37,533 nt of DNA from a virus. The notes beneath the pieces are model-generated. The model saw only the letters and a program-made list of their open reading frames with translations, had not been told where the DNA came from and ran no database searches. Positions 1-8,494 of this stretch are shown here, piece by piece. Each line of letters begins with the position of its first letter. Within the stretch, counting starts at the first letter, position 1. The stretch is taken from positions 1-37,533 of IMG/VR virus record IMGVR_UViG_3300038701_001679, one strand, 5' to 3'. Made by a program: the position numbers and the translations under genes.

Positions 1-127
1 TATGTACTTCGTGGATAGAAAAAATTGAAATAATGAGCAAGAATGATGATAAAAAAGACCAAGAAGTAATAAAAACTATCACTAATGAAGATGAAATATT
101 TAATACATTATCATTAATAAGAAGTAC
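1..127. repeat. Terminal direct repeat, left copy
   Basis: These 127 bases are identical to the last 127 bases of the window (37407-37533). The reading frame of the tail chaperone gene continues through the join without interruption. An exact overlap of 127 bases is what a de Bruijn assembler with k=127 leaves on a circular contig, so this is more likely an assembly overlap on a circular or circularly permuted genome than a true biological terminal repeat. Confidence 0.95.
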
Positions 128-209
128 GGAATTGGCATTGCTGAAAAATGCCGCAGATAAAGCTGCGGACAAAGATGAAGCGGAGGCTGAAAAAAAAACA
201 GACTCTTAA
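1..209 (+). CDS. Tail assembly chaperone, 3' part (gpG-like, zero frame)
   Basis: This is the C-terminal part of the gene that starts at 37232; codons here begin at position 3. Joined across the circle the zero-frame protein is 127 aa and ends at TAA 207-209 after a charged tail rich in Ala, Lys, Asp and Glu. It lies directly between the tail tube gene and the tape measure gene, where long-tailed phages encode the chaperone that coats the tape measure during tail assembly (lambda gpG/gpGT is the model). A run of nine A residues at 190-198 just before the stop provides a slippery site for the longer product. The sequence itself is not one I recognise; the assignment rests on position, size and the frameshift. 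Confidence 0.85.
   Translation, partial: CTSWIEKIEIMSKNDDKKDQEVIKTITNEDEIFNTLSLIRSTELALLKNAADKAADKDEAEAEKKTDS
191..197 (+). promoter_or_regulatory. Programmed -1 frameshift slippery site
   Basis: The zero frame reads GAA AAA AAA ACA with codons at 189, 192, 195 and 198, giving the heptamer A-AAA-AAA at 191-197. Slipping back one base moves the ribosome into an open frame that runs to 433, whereas the zero frame stops 10 bases later at 207. Polyadenine heptamers are established -1 slippery sites, and the gene order (tube, chaperone, tape measure) is the classic place for one. Confidence 0.85.
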
Positions 210-433
210 AAGAGATTCGCAGAGGACTGTCTACGGGTAATAACGACGTACCACAGTCCTATGACATAGAGTACTCCGTAATATGGAAGGTGGCAAAATA
301 CTTCAACAAGCTACCTTCCGACCTAGAAGACCTACCATACTCACAGATTCAATTTTGGTCAAACATAATAGAAGAAGAAGTAAAAGCACAAAAGAAACAT
401 ATGCGTAGACAGCAGCAGAAAATGAAAAAATAA
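191..433 (+). CDS. Tail assembly chaperone, -1 frameshift extension (gpT-like)
   Basis: After the slip the frame reads Asn-Arg-Leu-Leu-Lys-Glu-Ile and continues for 78 codons to TAA 431-433, making a fusion of about 202 aa. The extension is acidic and aromatic (YDIEYSVIWKVAKYF, then LPYSQIQFWS) and ends in a basic tail. It has no start codon of its own near its beginning, which fits expression only by frameshifting. In lambda the T domain contacts the tail tube protein while the G domain binds the tape measure; the same split of roles is inferred here. The tape measure gene follows 18 bases downstream. Confidence 0.82.
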   Translation, partial: KKNRLLKEIRRGLSTGNNDVPQSYDIEYSVIWKVAKYFNKLPSDLEDLPYSQIQFWSNIIEEEVKAQKKHMRRQQQKMKK

Positions 434-451
434 TAAACCCCTTTATAAAAA

Positions 452-3055
452 ATGGTTCAAGAAAACGAAATTGTACTGTCGATAGAGGCGGTTTCCGATG
501 CACAAAAAGCCCTAAGAAAGGTTTCAAAGGAACTTAAAGCGATGGGTGGGCAGGCAGAGAAAACCTCGAAAAAGACACAAAAGTCGACCAAGAAAATAGA
601 CAAGGGATTTAAGGGGCTTAATAAAACCACTAGTAGTTTTTTTAAAGACTTTAAAAAAGACGCGCTACGTTTTGGTACGGCCTTTCTTGCATTTGACGCT
701 GCGGCTGGATTCATATCTAATGCAACAAATGCAGCTGGTGAGTTTGACAAGCAGATGCGTCGTGTAAATACCGTTAATAATCTATCAGAAAAACAATTCA
801 GAGAGCAATCGAAGGCAGTAAGAGATACTGCAAAAATATTTTTAAGGTCTTCTGCAGAAATAGTTGAGGCACAGTTTCAAATAGCATCAGCTGGCTTCGA
901 TGCCAACGAGCAATTGCAAATATTGTCTGTTTCTTCTGCCGCCGCCGCCGCTGGTTACACAGACACTTCAACAATCGTGGCGGGTCTTTCTGCTGTATTA
1001 AAAGGTTTTGGTATAGAAACAACAGAAACAACAAGTATATTAGATAAGTTATTTGTTGTTAATAAGCTCGGACAAACAAGTATTGAGGACTTATCTGTAT
1101 CACTTCAGAATGTAGCGACAAATGCAAACACTGCAGGTGTTACGGTTGATGAAATGCTTGCTGTTTTTGCTGTAGCCACCGGTGTTACTGGTAATGCCTC
1201 AAAAGTATCAACACAGCTTGCTGCAGTAATAAACTCTCTTGTTTCGCCTACTGATGAGTCAAAAAAGAAATTTGATGAGCTAGGTATATCAGTCGGAAGA
1301 GCGGCGATTGAAGAGGAGGGATTTGGGAATGTCATAAAATCTGTTATTGATGCTGTAGATGGAGATCGGGAGGCGTTGAGAAAACTAATACCAAGAGAAG
1401 AGGCTGTTTTGCTTCTTACGGCACTTGGTACGACACAGTGGGGAAAATATCAAGATGCACTAGTTGAGGTAACTGAAGCATCCGGTGATACAAAAAGAGC
1501 TCTTGAGCAATTTGTATCATCAGACGCGTTCGAACTAGAGGCAGCACGAAAAGAATTAGAAGATTTTAGTATTTCAGCTGGTAAATTCTTCACAGGAACC
1601 ATAGCGAATGCCCTGAAATATGAGCGAGGAATGCGTGCCACAAATAACTCCATAGTGAACAGTTTTCAATTGGGAGCAAATGAGATAGGAAATTTCTTGG
1701 GAATTGTTTCCGATGCAGAGTCTAAGGCAACAAAGCAGTCATTGCTAGCAAGAAGAAATGTGTTGCGTGAAATTGCCGAAGACCCAGGAAAGTCAAAGAG
1801 AGACGCCGTAATAAAGCAATACGAAAAAGATGCCGGACTATTATCTAATACCACAAAGACTGCAAAAGAGGAGCTAGAAGATGCAATAAAGGACCAGAAA
1901 GACTCTCTTTTGGGACTATCTGAGGCACTTAAAGATACAAAAGGAGGATTTACAGACATGTCTTCTAATGCGGAAAAAGAAATAGATGACCTGGCAAAAG
2001 CAGAAAAAAAGGCACAAAAGGAGATAGAAGAATCAAAGAAGGAAGCAGAAAAATCACAAAAAGAAAGAGAAAGAGCACAAAAAAAGGCAGACAAAGAAAG
2101 GACAAAGGCCGCAAAAGAGGAGTTGAAATTAGCAAAAGAGAAAGAAAAAGCCGCAAAGAAGCTTGTAAAAATTGCTGAAATGGAAGCAAAGGCACTCGAT
2201 AAATCGTATCAGAAGCAGCAAAAAACTATACAGGATGTTGTTAGTGCACACGTAAAAGGTACGATTAAAATAGTAGGTGAGATACAAGAAATACGAGAAG
2301 AATTATCCAAACTTGAGGGAGACTACAAAAGTGCGGCTGCAGAAGCATCAACAGGACTTGCACAGGCTTTTGTATCACAAGAGAAAAAGGTAAAATCTTT
2401 ACGCGAAGAGTTAAAAGGAACTAGTGATTCGTCTGATCGTAGAGACATACAAAAACGGATAAAAGAAGAAGAGCAGGCACTTCGAAATTTCCAAGCAACC
2501 ACATCTGGTATAGACGAAGAAATAAACGAGGAAAGAAGACGTGATAGCTTGACAGACTTTGAGCGAACCGTCGAAGACATCAAGAAAAAAGAAACGCTTG
2601 CCAAGAAAGAGTTTGAAACACAAAAGATGCTACTCGAAGGTCAAATATTAAACCAAGAGATAGCACTGCAGAAGGAGGTAGATTTGTTTGCAGAAAAGCG
2701 AAATCAATATGAAATAACAGATCTAGCATTTCAGGACTTTGCTTTTAACTTCAAGAATAACTTGTCCGGAATGGTCAATAAGACCGAAGAATCTGTTTCG
2801 AAAATAAGATCTTTCCTTTCTCAAATGCACGAAGGTGGCGGACTCAATGCCTATATTTCACGAGCACAAACAAGTGCAACAATGCAATCATCACCAGGTG
2901 GAGCAGGCTCTACCTCTGTAATCAATGTTGGAAGCACAAACATAAACGTAAGTAATACGAATGTTCGTAATGGCGCAGATGCAAAACAGGTGGCAGACAT
3001 GGCAATAAATGGTATCACGCGACAATTAGAGCGTAAAGTAACCGGAACAATATAA
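452..3055 (+). CDS. Tail tape measure protein (TP901-type)
   Basis: This 867-aa protein sets tail length and sits inside the tail tube until DNA ejection. Residues about 75-300 match the TP901 tape measure core: an FDKQMRRVN segment, then helices rich in Ala, Gln and Ser with phrases such as AAAAAGYTDTSTIVAGLS and TVDEMLAVFAVATGVTG. Residues about 500-690 form long Lys/Glu/Ala coiled coil with runs of AEKKAQKE type. The C-terminus (about 830-867) is Ser/Asn rich. At roughly 0.15 nm per residue the protein predicts a tail near 130 nm. There is no Shine-Dalgarno sequence before the ATG. The stop codon overlaps the next start in a TAATG, implying translational coupling to the distal tail gene. 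Confidence 0.95.
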   Translation: MVQENEIVLSIEAVSDAQKALRKVSKELKAMGGQAEKTSKKTQKSTKKIDKGFKGLNKTTSSFFKDFKKDALRFGTAFLAFDAAAGFISNATNAAGEFDKQMRRVNTVNNLSEKQFREQSKAVRDTAKIFLRSSAEIVEAQFQIASAGFDANEQLQILSVSSAAAAAGYTDTSTIVAGLSAVLKGFGIETTETTSILDKLFVVNKLGQTSIEDLSVSLQNVATNANTAGVTVDEMLAVFAVATGVTGNASKVSTQLAAVINSLVSPTDESKKKFDELGISVGRAAIEEEGFGNVIKSVIDAVDGDREALRKLIPREEAVLLLTALGTTQWGKYQDALVEVTEASGDTKRALEQFVSSDAFELEAARKELEDFSISAGKFFTGTIANALKYERGMRATNNSIVNSFQLGANEIGNFLGIVSDAESKATKQSLLARRNVLREIAEDPGKSKRDAVIKQYEKDAGLLSNTTKTAKEELEDAIKDQKDSLLGLSEALKDTKGGFTDMSSNAEKEIDDLAKAEKKAQKEIEESKKEAEKSQKERERAQKKADKERTKAAKEELKLAKEKEKAAKKLVKIAEMEAKALDKSYQKQQKTIQDVVSAHVKGTIKIVGEIQEIREELSKLEGDYKSAAAEASTGLAQAFVSQEKKVKSLREELKGTSDSSDRRDIQKRIKEEEQALRNFQATTSGIDEEINEERRRDSLTDFERTVEDIKKKETLAKKEFETQKMLLEGQILNQEIALQKEVDLFAEKRNQYEITDLAFQDFAFNFKNNLSGMVNKTEESVSKIRSFLSQMHEGGGLNAYISRAQTSATMQSSPGGAGSTSVINVGSTNINVSNTNVRNGADAKQVADMAINGITRQLERKVTGTI

Positions 3056-3897
3056 TGTACAACAATTTTTCATACAACACACGGCTATACAACCAGGCGC
3101 GAATCGTAGATGATTTGCAAGGTGATGGAGTGCGTATCAATGGGTATTCTCTCGAAGAAAACGGATTGAAGATTTCAGAGTTCGACCCGGCAAACTCTGC
3201 AAGCGTACAAATTATAACGGCAGACATACCGCGGGGAGATGGTGCAACGTTCTTGAGACAGCGTTTTCAGCGCCGTGTATTCACAATACGAGGATACATA
3301 ACATTGGAGACGCCAGAGCTTGTACAGGCCAAAATAAACGAGTTCAAGCGCGAACTAAAAGCAAAGAATATGATTCTTAAATATGACTTTGCTGGAACGA
3401 AACTAAACGCAGTTGTAAATTGGGTCAACTCAAACGACACATTTACGTACCCGCGCCGCTTTAATTTCTGCGAATTTACCATAGAGCTTGAGTCAACAAA
3501 CCCTATTACGTCATACGAGCCAAATTATGAGTTTAGAAGTAATATTGACCAAACAGTAACAACGCTTAACGACGAAGTATCTATCGGTGGGACAGAGAAA
3601 ACAAAGCCTATTTTATTTGTTAGCTTTGCATCGGCAACAAACGTAACTGGGATTACATTCAAGAACAACACCAGAAATGAGACAATAAGTGTAACCGGAC
3701 TCACTGTGAGCGCCGGAGATACCATAATAATAGACCACGAAAAAAACGAGGTAAAGTACAACGGATCGATCGTAAATTACGACGGAGACTTTGTTTTTTT
3801 GGATACACTCGAAAATTCGTATACAATAGAAATTGAAGGGTTAAGCCCAACAGTACAATTTAATTCAACACTTCGTTGGAGAAATAACTACATTTAA
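3055..3897 (+). CDS. Distal tail protein (Dit-like)
   Basis: A 280-aa protein directly after the tape measure, the usual position of the siphovirus distal tail protein that forms the hexameric ring joining tube to baseplate. The N-terminal 150 residues fit the Sipho_tail fold: a G..INGYSLEENG beta-strand, then an R-Q-R-F-QRRVFTIRGYI strand with alternating hydrophobics, then LVQAKINEFKRELK and a strand ending FTIELES. The C-terminal 120 residues are beta-rich, with SVTGLTVSAGDTIIID-like strands that suit a carbohydrate- or tip-decorating domain. The start is ATG overlapping the previous stop. The assignment comes from context plus the strand pattern rather than a strong sequence signature. 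Confidence 0.75.
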   Translation: MYNNFSYNTRLYNQARIVDDLQGDGVRINGYSLEENGLKISEFDPANSASVQIITADIPRGDGATFLRQRFQRRVFTIRGYITLETPELVQAKINEFKRELKAKNMILKYDFAGTKLNAVVNWVNSNDTFTYPRRFNFCEFTIELESTNPITSYEPNYEFRSNIDQTVTTLNDEVSIGGTEKTKPILFVSFASATNVTGITFKNNTRNETISVTGLTVSAGDTIIIDHEKNEVKYNGSIVNYDGDFVFLDTLENSYTIEIEGLSPTVQFNSTLRWRNNYI

Positions 3898-3900
3898 ATC

Positions 3901-6198
3901 ATGACAGCAATACCAGTACAGGCCAAGAACAACGCACAAGGAACACTTATAAGCGCCATTGCAGCAGCAGACACAACAATACCTATGGGGGCTGGAGTAG
4001 CCGCAAGCAAGTTTCCAAAAACAGCAAACGGATCTGCGAATACAGCAGGAGATACAAACACTTTGAATTCTACGGGCATACAAGCAAAGCTTTCTTCTGC
4101 TAGTGCCGGTGTTGGTTCTTTTATTCTAAATACAACAGATGGCAGCTTTGCTGTGATTAGTTCTATTTCTACTGACTCTGTAACAACAACGGATTTACGA
4201 GGGGGTACGGGGGATGTATGGGCGCAAAATGACGCATGGACTGTAAACCCATTTGTCGTAACACTGAATACGAAAAACACGGACACGGTAGGGTCTGTAA
4301 ACGTACAAGAGATTGACGAACTAGAGATTGTACTGATCGATTATGTAGATGGAGACAACCTTGTGTGCCGACAATCAAATCGTGGTTATAACGGAACAAC
4401 GGCCAAGAACTGGTCGCCTTCTGGTCAAAACCCTGTATACGTAGATCTATTAGTTGAACAATCAACCGTGGAAAACATATACAAAATCATGTCTGACACC
4501 ATGATCAATAAGGCGGACGATGACAAAGTGGTAAAACTTGATGGTGCGCAAACGATTACTGGAAACAAAACACATACTGGAACAAACCAGTTCTCGCAGT
4601 TCCCTACAAAAAGTGGAAGTATTACGCCAACACAAGACAACGAACTAACGCCGAAAGAATACGTTGATGCGGTGGGGGCGTCTGGAGGCCAGGTTTCATT
4701 TGAGTTAGGAGAAAATCTTTCTTCTGGTGATTTAGTGAAAGTTATTGACGATAGCGGCGCAAAAGTTGTAGCACCACTGGCTCAAGTTACACAAGATTTA
4801 AATATTGAGACAGTTATAGATGCGGAGGATGATAACTTAAAGATACCAGGAGGCATTGCCTTTAATGATTCAGGGGATACAGCCGTATCAATTTATGTTG
4901 AAATAATTACGAGCAGCAGCCCATCGAGTGTCCGAAGAACAAAGTATGCAGTTGCTGGGTCGGTATCGGGTGGAGACATCACATGGGGGACCCCTGTGCA
5001 AATAGCAACGACTTTACAATCACCAATAGCTGGTAGTAACGATGACAGAGGTTCAACTATTTGTTTCGATTCTAATTCGGGACGTTTTGTTGTGGGTTAT
5101 GGAGACGGTGAACAAGATGAATGTCTGGCAATGGTCCTCAATGTATCCGGTAATACAATAACAACAAATACACCAGTAACCCTATATAGCCAGAGTTCAT
5201 CTGTAGAAATGGATTGTGTATATGACTCTAATTCACAGAAAATAGCATTCTTTCATTTAGAGGGCGCTGTAGTAGGAACCGTTTCTGGTACAAGTATTTC
5301 ATTTGGTACTAATACCACTTTTAGCGAAACTATATCATTTATTTCAGCTTGTTTTGATTCCAGTGAGAACAAGATAGCATTATACACATATGTTTCCGGT
5401 TCACAAGGAAATAGAGAAATATCAGTTCGTGTATGTACAATATCTACAACAAACATATCTTTCGGTGCGACTCAACTTGTGGATAATGCCGGGGGAGGGT
5501 CAAACGATAGATTTTCGGGAATTGATTCATACTATAATGCCAGAGAAAATAGAGTCGTGTGTACTTTCAATCGAACAGGTTCAAATCCAGACTCTCTTTA
5601 TAGTCCTGGCGAAATATCTGGGAACTCTGTTGTCCTTGGAACAGTCACAAGCATCGGAGTAAGCCTAGAAGGTCTAATCCAAGGTGTTTGCTATGATGAA
5701 ACTCATAATGTGGTATACGTGTCAAATGGAAATAATCCGCCCCTTTATGAAGCCGGTCATCCAATAATTTCAATGTTTTCACAGTCTGGCAACACGCTTT
5801 CATTTGTTTCAGAGACTGAAATAACAACTGGGCAAAATAATAGGCAAGCAAGACTAATTCAGTGTGCATCAAAAAATGGATACATAGCTTCTACTTGGCA
5901 ATACGTAAGAAGTCCAAATAATAACCCGGATTATTCAATAGCGGGTACGTACTCTCGTGTTTTTACTCAAAATAGAGACAACAACAGCGTAGTGTACGGA
6001 ATACTGCAAACCACTGGTGTTGCTGGTGATAACCTGCTTGTCGCACCTATTAACTCAACATCATTTGCTCATACATGGACAGCTGCACAAATAAACAGCC
6101 CGATATATATTCAACCAGACTTCACAATCGGAACAACAAGTGCAACAACACAAATAGGTAAAGTGATTGATACGGATAAACTTGCAATAATAGCATAA
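3901..6198 (+). CDS. Tail fibre / receptor-binding protein with beta-propeller
   Basis: This 765-aa protein starts at ATG after the context TTTAAATC. Residues 1-240 are Ala/Thr-rich and probably attach it to the tail tip. Around 200-260 comes a fibre-like segment with KADDDKVVKLDGAQTITGNK and LTPKEYVDA, typical of phage side-fibre repeats. Residues about 290-690 contain repeats of the form strand, then C-F/Y-D-S-x-x-x-K-I-A, then strand (for example CFDSNSGRFVVGYG, CVYDSNSQKIAFFH, CFDSSENKIALYT and CYDETHNVVYVSNG), which look like the blades of a beta-propeller. Each blade also carries an 'ISFGT'-type strand. The place between the distal tail protein and the hub supports a host-recognition role; the ligand is unknown. 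Confidence 0.75.
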   Translation: MTAIPVQAKNNAQGTLISAIAAADTTIPMGAGVAASKFPKTANGSANTAGDTNTLNSTGIQAKLSSASAGVGSFILNTTDGSFAVISSISTDSVTTTDLRGGTGDVWAQNDAWTVNPFVVTLNTKNTDTVGSVNVQEIDELEIVLIDYVDGDNLVCRQSNRGYNGTTAKNWSPSGQNPVYVDLLVEQSTVENIYKIMSDTMINKADDDKVVKLDGAQTITGNKTHTGTNQFSQFPTKSGSITPTQDNELTPKEYVDAVGASGGQVSFELGENLSSGDLVKVIDDSGAKVVAPLAQVTQDLNIETVIDAEDDNLKIPGGIAFNDSGDTAVSIYVEIITSSSPSSVRRTKYAVAGSVSGGDITWGTPVQIATTLQSPIAGSNDDRGSTICFDSNSGRFVVGYGDGEQDECLAMVLNVSGNTITTNTPVTLYSQSSSVEMDCVYDSNSQKIAFFHLEGAVVGTVSGTSISFGTNTTFSETISFISACFDSSENKIALYTYVSGSQGNREISVRVCTISTTNISFGATQLVDNAGGGSNDRFSGIDSYYNARENRVVCTFNRTGSNPDSLYSPGEISGNSVVLGTVTSIGVSLEGLIQGVCYDETHNVVYVSNGNNPPLYEAGHPIISMFSQSGNTLSFVSETEITTGQNNRQARLIQCASKNGYIASTWQYVRSPNNNPDYSIAGTYSRVFTQNRDNNSVVYGILQTTGVAGDNLLVAPINSTSFAHTWTAAQINSPIYIQPDFTIGTTSATTQIGKVIDTDKLAIIA

Positions 6199-6199
6199 A

Positions 6200-7270
6200 A
6201 TGGAAGAAAAAAAGCTAAACATAAAATTCTTCGATAGGTCAAAAAATATATTGAAGACGCTCCAAAATACCGTGAGCCGTAGCGATGTTGGTTTCTCTTC
6301 ACAGATAAACGGAGGGCAGGGAGAATTTAATTTGCAACTCTCTCTGCCGTTCGATGATTTTGAGGAGTACTCAACATCAATACAAATTGGAAACATAGTA
6401 GAGGTGCGAATGTCCGACGAGAACAATCAGCTGGGCCGACTTATTTATACCGGACAAATCACACAGTACCGTGCTTTCGATGAGCAATTTGGGGGCGTAA
6501 CTCTCGTTTTAAGCGGACTTGTAAATATTTTCACACGTGGCATCTTTAGAACTGGTTCGACAGTTACTAGGGCCTATACAGCAACAGACGTTGCCACAAT
6601 CGTTCGAGATGTAATATCGCAAGTAAACACAGAGTACGGAAACTTCTTTTCGCATACAGCACAGAGTATACCAGACACTGGCGTTTCGGTTGACGTTACG
6701 TTTGAGAGTACGACGTGGTTTGAAGCAATACAAAAGTGTATTGAGTTGGCCGGGGCCAATTACTACTGGTATGTGGGGGCCGACGGTGTTTTGTTTTTCA
6801 AAGAATACAGCACAACATCTGACCATGCATTTGATACAAACCGGGACATATCTCAGATCACAAAAGAGGAGGACGGAGAACGTATTGTGAATTCTGTATC
6901 ATTTGTATATAACGGAGGTATAGAAAACGTACAGGATGCTGCATCTATAACGGCAAACGGTCTGCGTCATATTGTTATAAGCGACGACGGTGTTGGTAAT
7001 TCGACAGAAGCCAACCGGATTGCAAGTGAGCGAATAGCGAAAGATAAAAACCCACTAGCCCGTATTACAATGGGTATTAAAAATACGGCTGATTTGGAGG
7101 CCATAAAGGTTGGGGATACATGCAACGTTTTGGGTTACTCTTCCGGTGTATTGCCCGCTGTAATGCGAATACAAAGCATTTCGTACACGCCGGAGCAAAT
7201 ACAAGTACAAATAGGTGAATACCGAACACTTACCAACAGATTGGTTGACCTCATCCTCAATACGCGATAG
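6200..7270 (+). CDS. Tail hub / baseplate hub protein (gp27- or Tal-like)
   Basis: A 356-aa protein starting one base after the stop of the fibre gene. The N-terminal half has SRSDVGFSSQINGGQGEFNL, then strands ending IVEVRMSDE, then GRLIYTGQITQY, a pattern seen in hub proteins of the phage late-control-D / ReqiPepy6-gp37 type. Further on, TTWFEAIQKCIELAGANYYW followed by VLFFKEYS matches the hub helix that precedes the aromatic strand pair. A C-terminal LEAIKVGDTCNVLGY followed by MRIQSISYTPEQIQVQIGEY is typical for these folds. It probably forms the trimeric hub that closes the tail tube. It is the last virion gene before the lysis region. Confidence 0.75.
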   Translation: MEEKKLNIKFFDRSKNILKTLQNTVSRSDVGFSSQINGGQGEFNLQLSLPFDDFEEYSTSIQIGNIVEVRMSDENNQLGRLIYTGQITQYRAFDEQFGGVTLVLSGLVNIFTRGIFRTGSTVTRAYTATDVATIVRDVISQVNTEYGNFFSHTAQSIPDTGVSVDVTFESTTWFEAIQKCIELAGANYYWYVGADGVLFFKEYSTTSDHAFDTNRDISQITKEEDGERIVNSVSFVYNGGIENVQDAASITANGLRHIVISDDGVGNSTEANRIASERIAKDKNPLARITMGIKNTADLEAIKVGDTCNVLGYSSGVLPAVMRIQSISYTPEQIQVQIGEYRTLTNRLVDLILNTR

Positions 7271-7295
7271 AATAATATTGTTTAAAAATTAAATC

Positions 7296-7529
7296 ATGCA
7301 ACAAAATAAATCTGGTTTCGGAAAAATTAACAAAGACGAACTGCGAAAGTCACTGCGGGACGGCCTGTTGTTTGTACTTGCTGGCGCTGTGGTTTCTACT
7401 ATTGCATTCTTGCAAGACATGGATTTCTCGGCTTTTGGAGATTACGCGTTTTTGGCACAGAGTGTGGCGACTGCGTTCATCATACCACTACTAAACAGAT
7501 TCTTGCGTGATGGCAATACAAGTCGATAA
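7296..7529 (+). CDS. Holin-like small membrane protein
   Basis: This 77-aa protein has a charged N-terminus (residues 1-21), one hydrophobic segment at about 23-40 (LLFVLAGAVVSTIAFL), a short loop with acidic residues, and a second at about 50-66 (LAQSVATAFIIPLL), then a basic end. Two membrane segments with this size and charge pattern suit a class II holin, which opens the inner membrane to release endolysin. It starts the lysis cluster and overlaps the next gene by 20 bases. Sequence alone cannot distinguish it from another small membrane protein. Confidence 0.6.
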   Translation: MQQNKSGFGKINKDELRKSLRDGLLFVLAGAVVSTIAFLQDMDFSAFGDYAFLAQSVATAFIIPLLNRFLRDGNTSR

Positions 7530-7794
7530 AACAGTGAGTGTCGGAACCATAATAAGTATAATTGTTGTTTTTTCTAGCTTTATTTTTGGGTACGCTGTTT
7601 TTACGAGTAAAGTCGAATCCAACGCACAAAAGATAACGCAGAACACGGAACGAGATCTTCGCTTTCAAGAACAAACAACGGAAGACATAAAAGAATTGAG
7701 AGATAAAGACACACAGCTTTTAATAATTACTACCGAAGTAAAAACAATGATGGACATATTACTAAAGCATAACGGCATATATCTAGAAAAATAA
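7510..7794 (+). CDS. Single-pass membrane protein with coiled coil (XhlA-like)
   Basis: A 94-aa protein read from ATG 7510 inside the end of the holin gene; GTG 7507 is an alternative start. A hydrophobic segment covers about residues 8-28 (VSVGTIISIIVVFSSFIFGYA), followed by heptad-like helices with many Gln, Glu, Lys and Asp (TQNTERDLRFQEQTTEDIKELRDK). This arrangement resembles XhlA-like haemolysin-associated proteins or an inner-membrane spanin, both accessory lysis factors. Its stop overlaps the next start in a TAATG, so translation is coupled to the cysteine peptidase gene. Confidence 0.5.
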   Translation: MAIQVDKTVSVGTIISIIVVFSSFIFGYAVFTSKVESNAQKITQNTERDLRFQEQTTEDIKELRDKDTQLLIITTEVKTMMDILLKHNGIYLEK

Positions 7795-8450
7795 TGAAAA
7801 GAAAACTTAGCAAAGTAGAAATATCGAAATACACAAATAAGCCGTTCAAAGTTGGAAGCGGTATTTTTCGTATTCTTGACCAAAATATAATCGACCGAGA
7901 GTTGGATAATGAGGGCAGTTGCCAGGTGTGCGCCCTTGCTTCTGCTGTTGAATGGAAATATAAGGTTGCTACGCCATACAGGCAGTTAAAGACGTTCTAC
8001 ACCACAGGAGACACAGCATACAACGGTAGAATAGAAAAGGTGGGCCGTGTGATGTCCTTTTCTTCTGTTTATGGTCTCAAAAGTAAATCTAGGGTATTTT
8101 TTGCAAAAGATATAGAAAGTCTGGGACGTACACAGTGGAACTACGACAGTATACTAAATGCAATACGGTCGAAAGACTGTGTGATTATAGGACTATCTAG
8201 AAACTCTGCTTTCTTCTCTGGTAAGACTGGGAAGTTATACGATCAGATTCGCATACCGTATGGTCATGCAATGCGTCTAATTGAAAAGAGTGGGGTAATA
8301 TATGCAGTAAACTCTTGGGGGGAAGACTGGGGCATGTCTGGTTTAGGTGAGATACCAAGAAACAAGTTCAATCTATTGAAAGTATGGGAGCTTAAGGCTT
8401 GTAACTTTAGAGAAGAACAAGACCTATTATCTTTGTATAAAACTAAATAA
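7794..8450 (+). CDS. Papain-like cysteine peptidase (C1A fold)
   Basis: A 218-aa protein with all three parts of a papain-type active site in order. The nucleophile segment NEGSCQVCALASAVEW aligns with the papain segment QGSCGSCWAFSAV, giving catalytic Cys46 and a structural Cys43. The histidine segment PYGHAMRLIEKSG gives His158. The asparagine segment YAVNSWGEDWGMSGLGEI gives Asn173, and NSWGxxWG is close to invariant in the family. The spacing matches papain (25, 159, 175). One oddity is that the oxyanion-hole Gln of papain is Glu40 here. There is no signal peptide and no propeptide, so the enzyme is made as a mature domain. It lies between holin-like genes and the amidase, suggesting cleavage of a host envelope or wall peptide at lysis; a cytoplasmic host target is the alternative. 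Confidence 0.85.
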   Translation: MKRKLSKVEISKYTNKPFKVGSGIFRILDQNIIDRELDNEGSCQVCALASAVEWKYKVATPYRQLKTFYTTGDTAYNGRIEKVGRVMSFSSVYGLKSKSRVFFAKDIESLGRTQWNYDSILNAIRSKDCVIIGLSRNSAFFSGKTGKLYDQIRIPYGHAMRLIEKSGVIYAVNSWGEDWGMSGLGEIPRNKFNLLKVWELKACNFREEQDLLSLYKTK

Positions 8451-8461
8451 TACTCTTTACA

Positions 8462-8494
8462 AGAATATAATTTAATATTATTCTAAGCTTTTTT
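8462..8494 (+). terminator. Possible weak terminator after the cysteine peptidase gene
   Basis: An AT-rich hairpin, AGAATA (8462-8467) with TATTCT (8479-8484), lies just upstream of a run of six T at 8489-8494. The stem is weak and a four-base spacer separates it from the T tract, so termination would be partial at best. Confidence 0.3.

Noticed and set aside
1-127. Biological direct terminal repeats
   Set aside because: The length equals a common assembler k-mer size and a gene runs straight through; coverage would be needed to claim true terminal repeats.
5390-5662. Second-frame open reading frame inside the beta-propeller fibre
   Set aside because: It lies fully inside a well-supported gene with no sign of overlapping expression.
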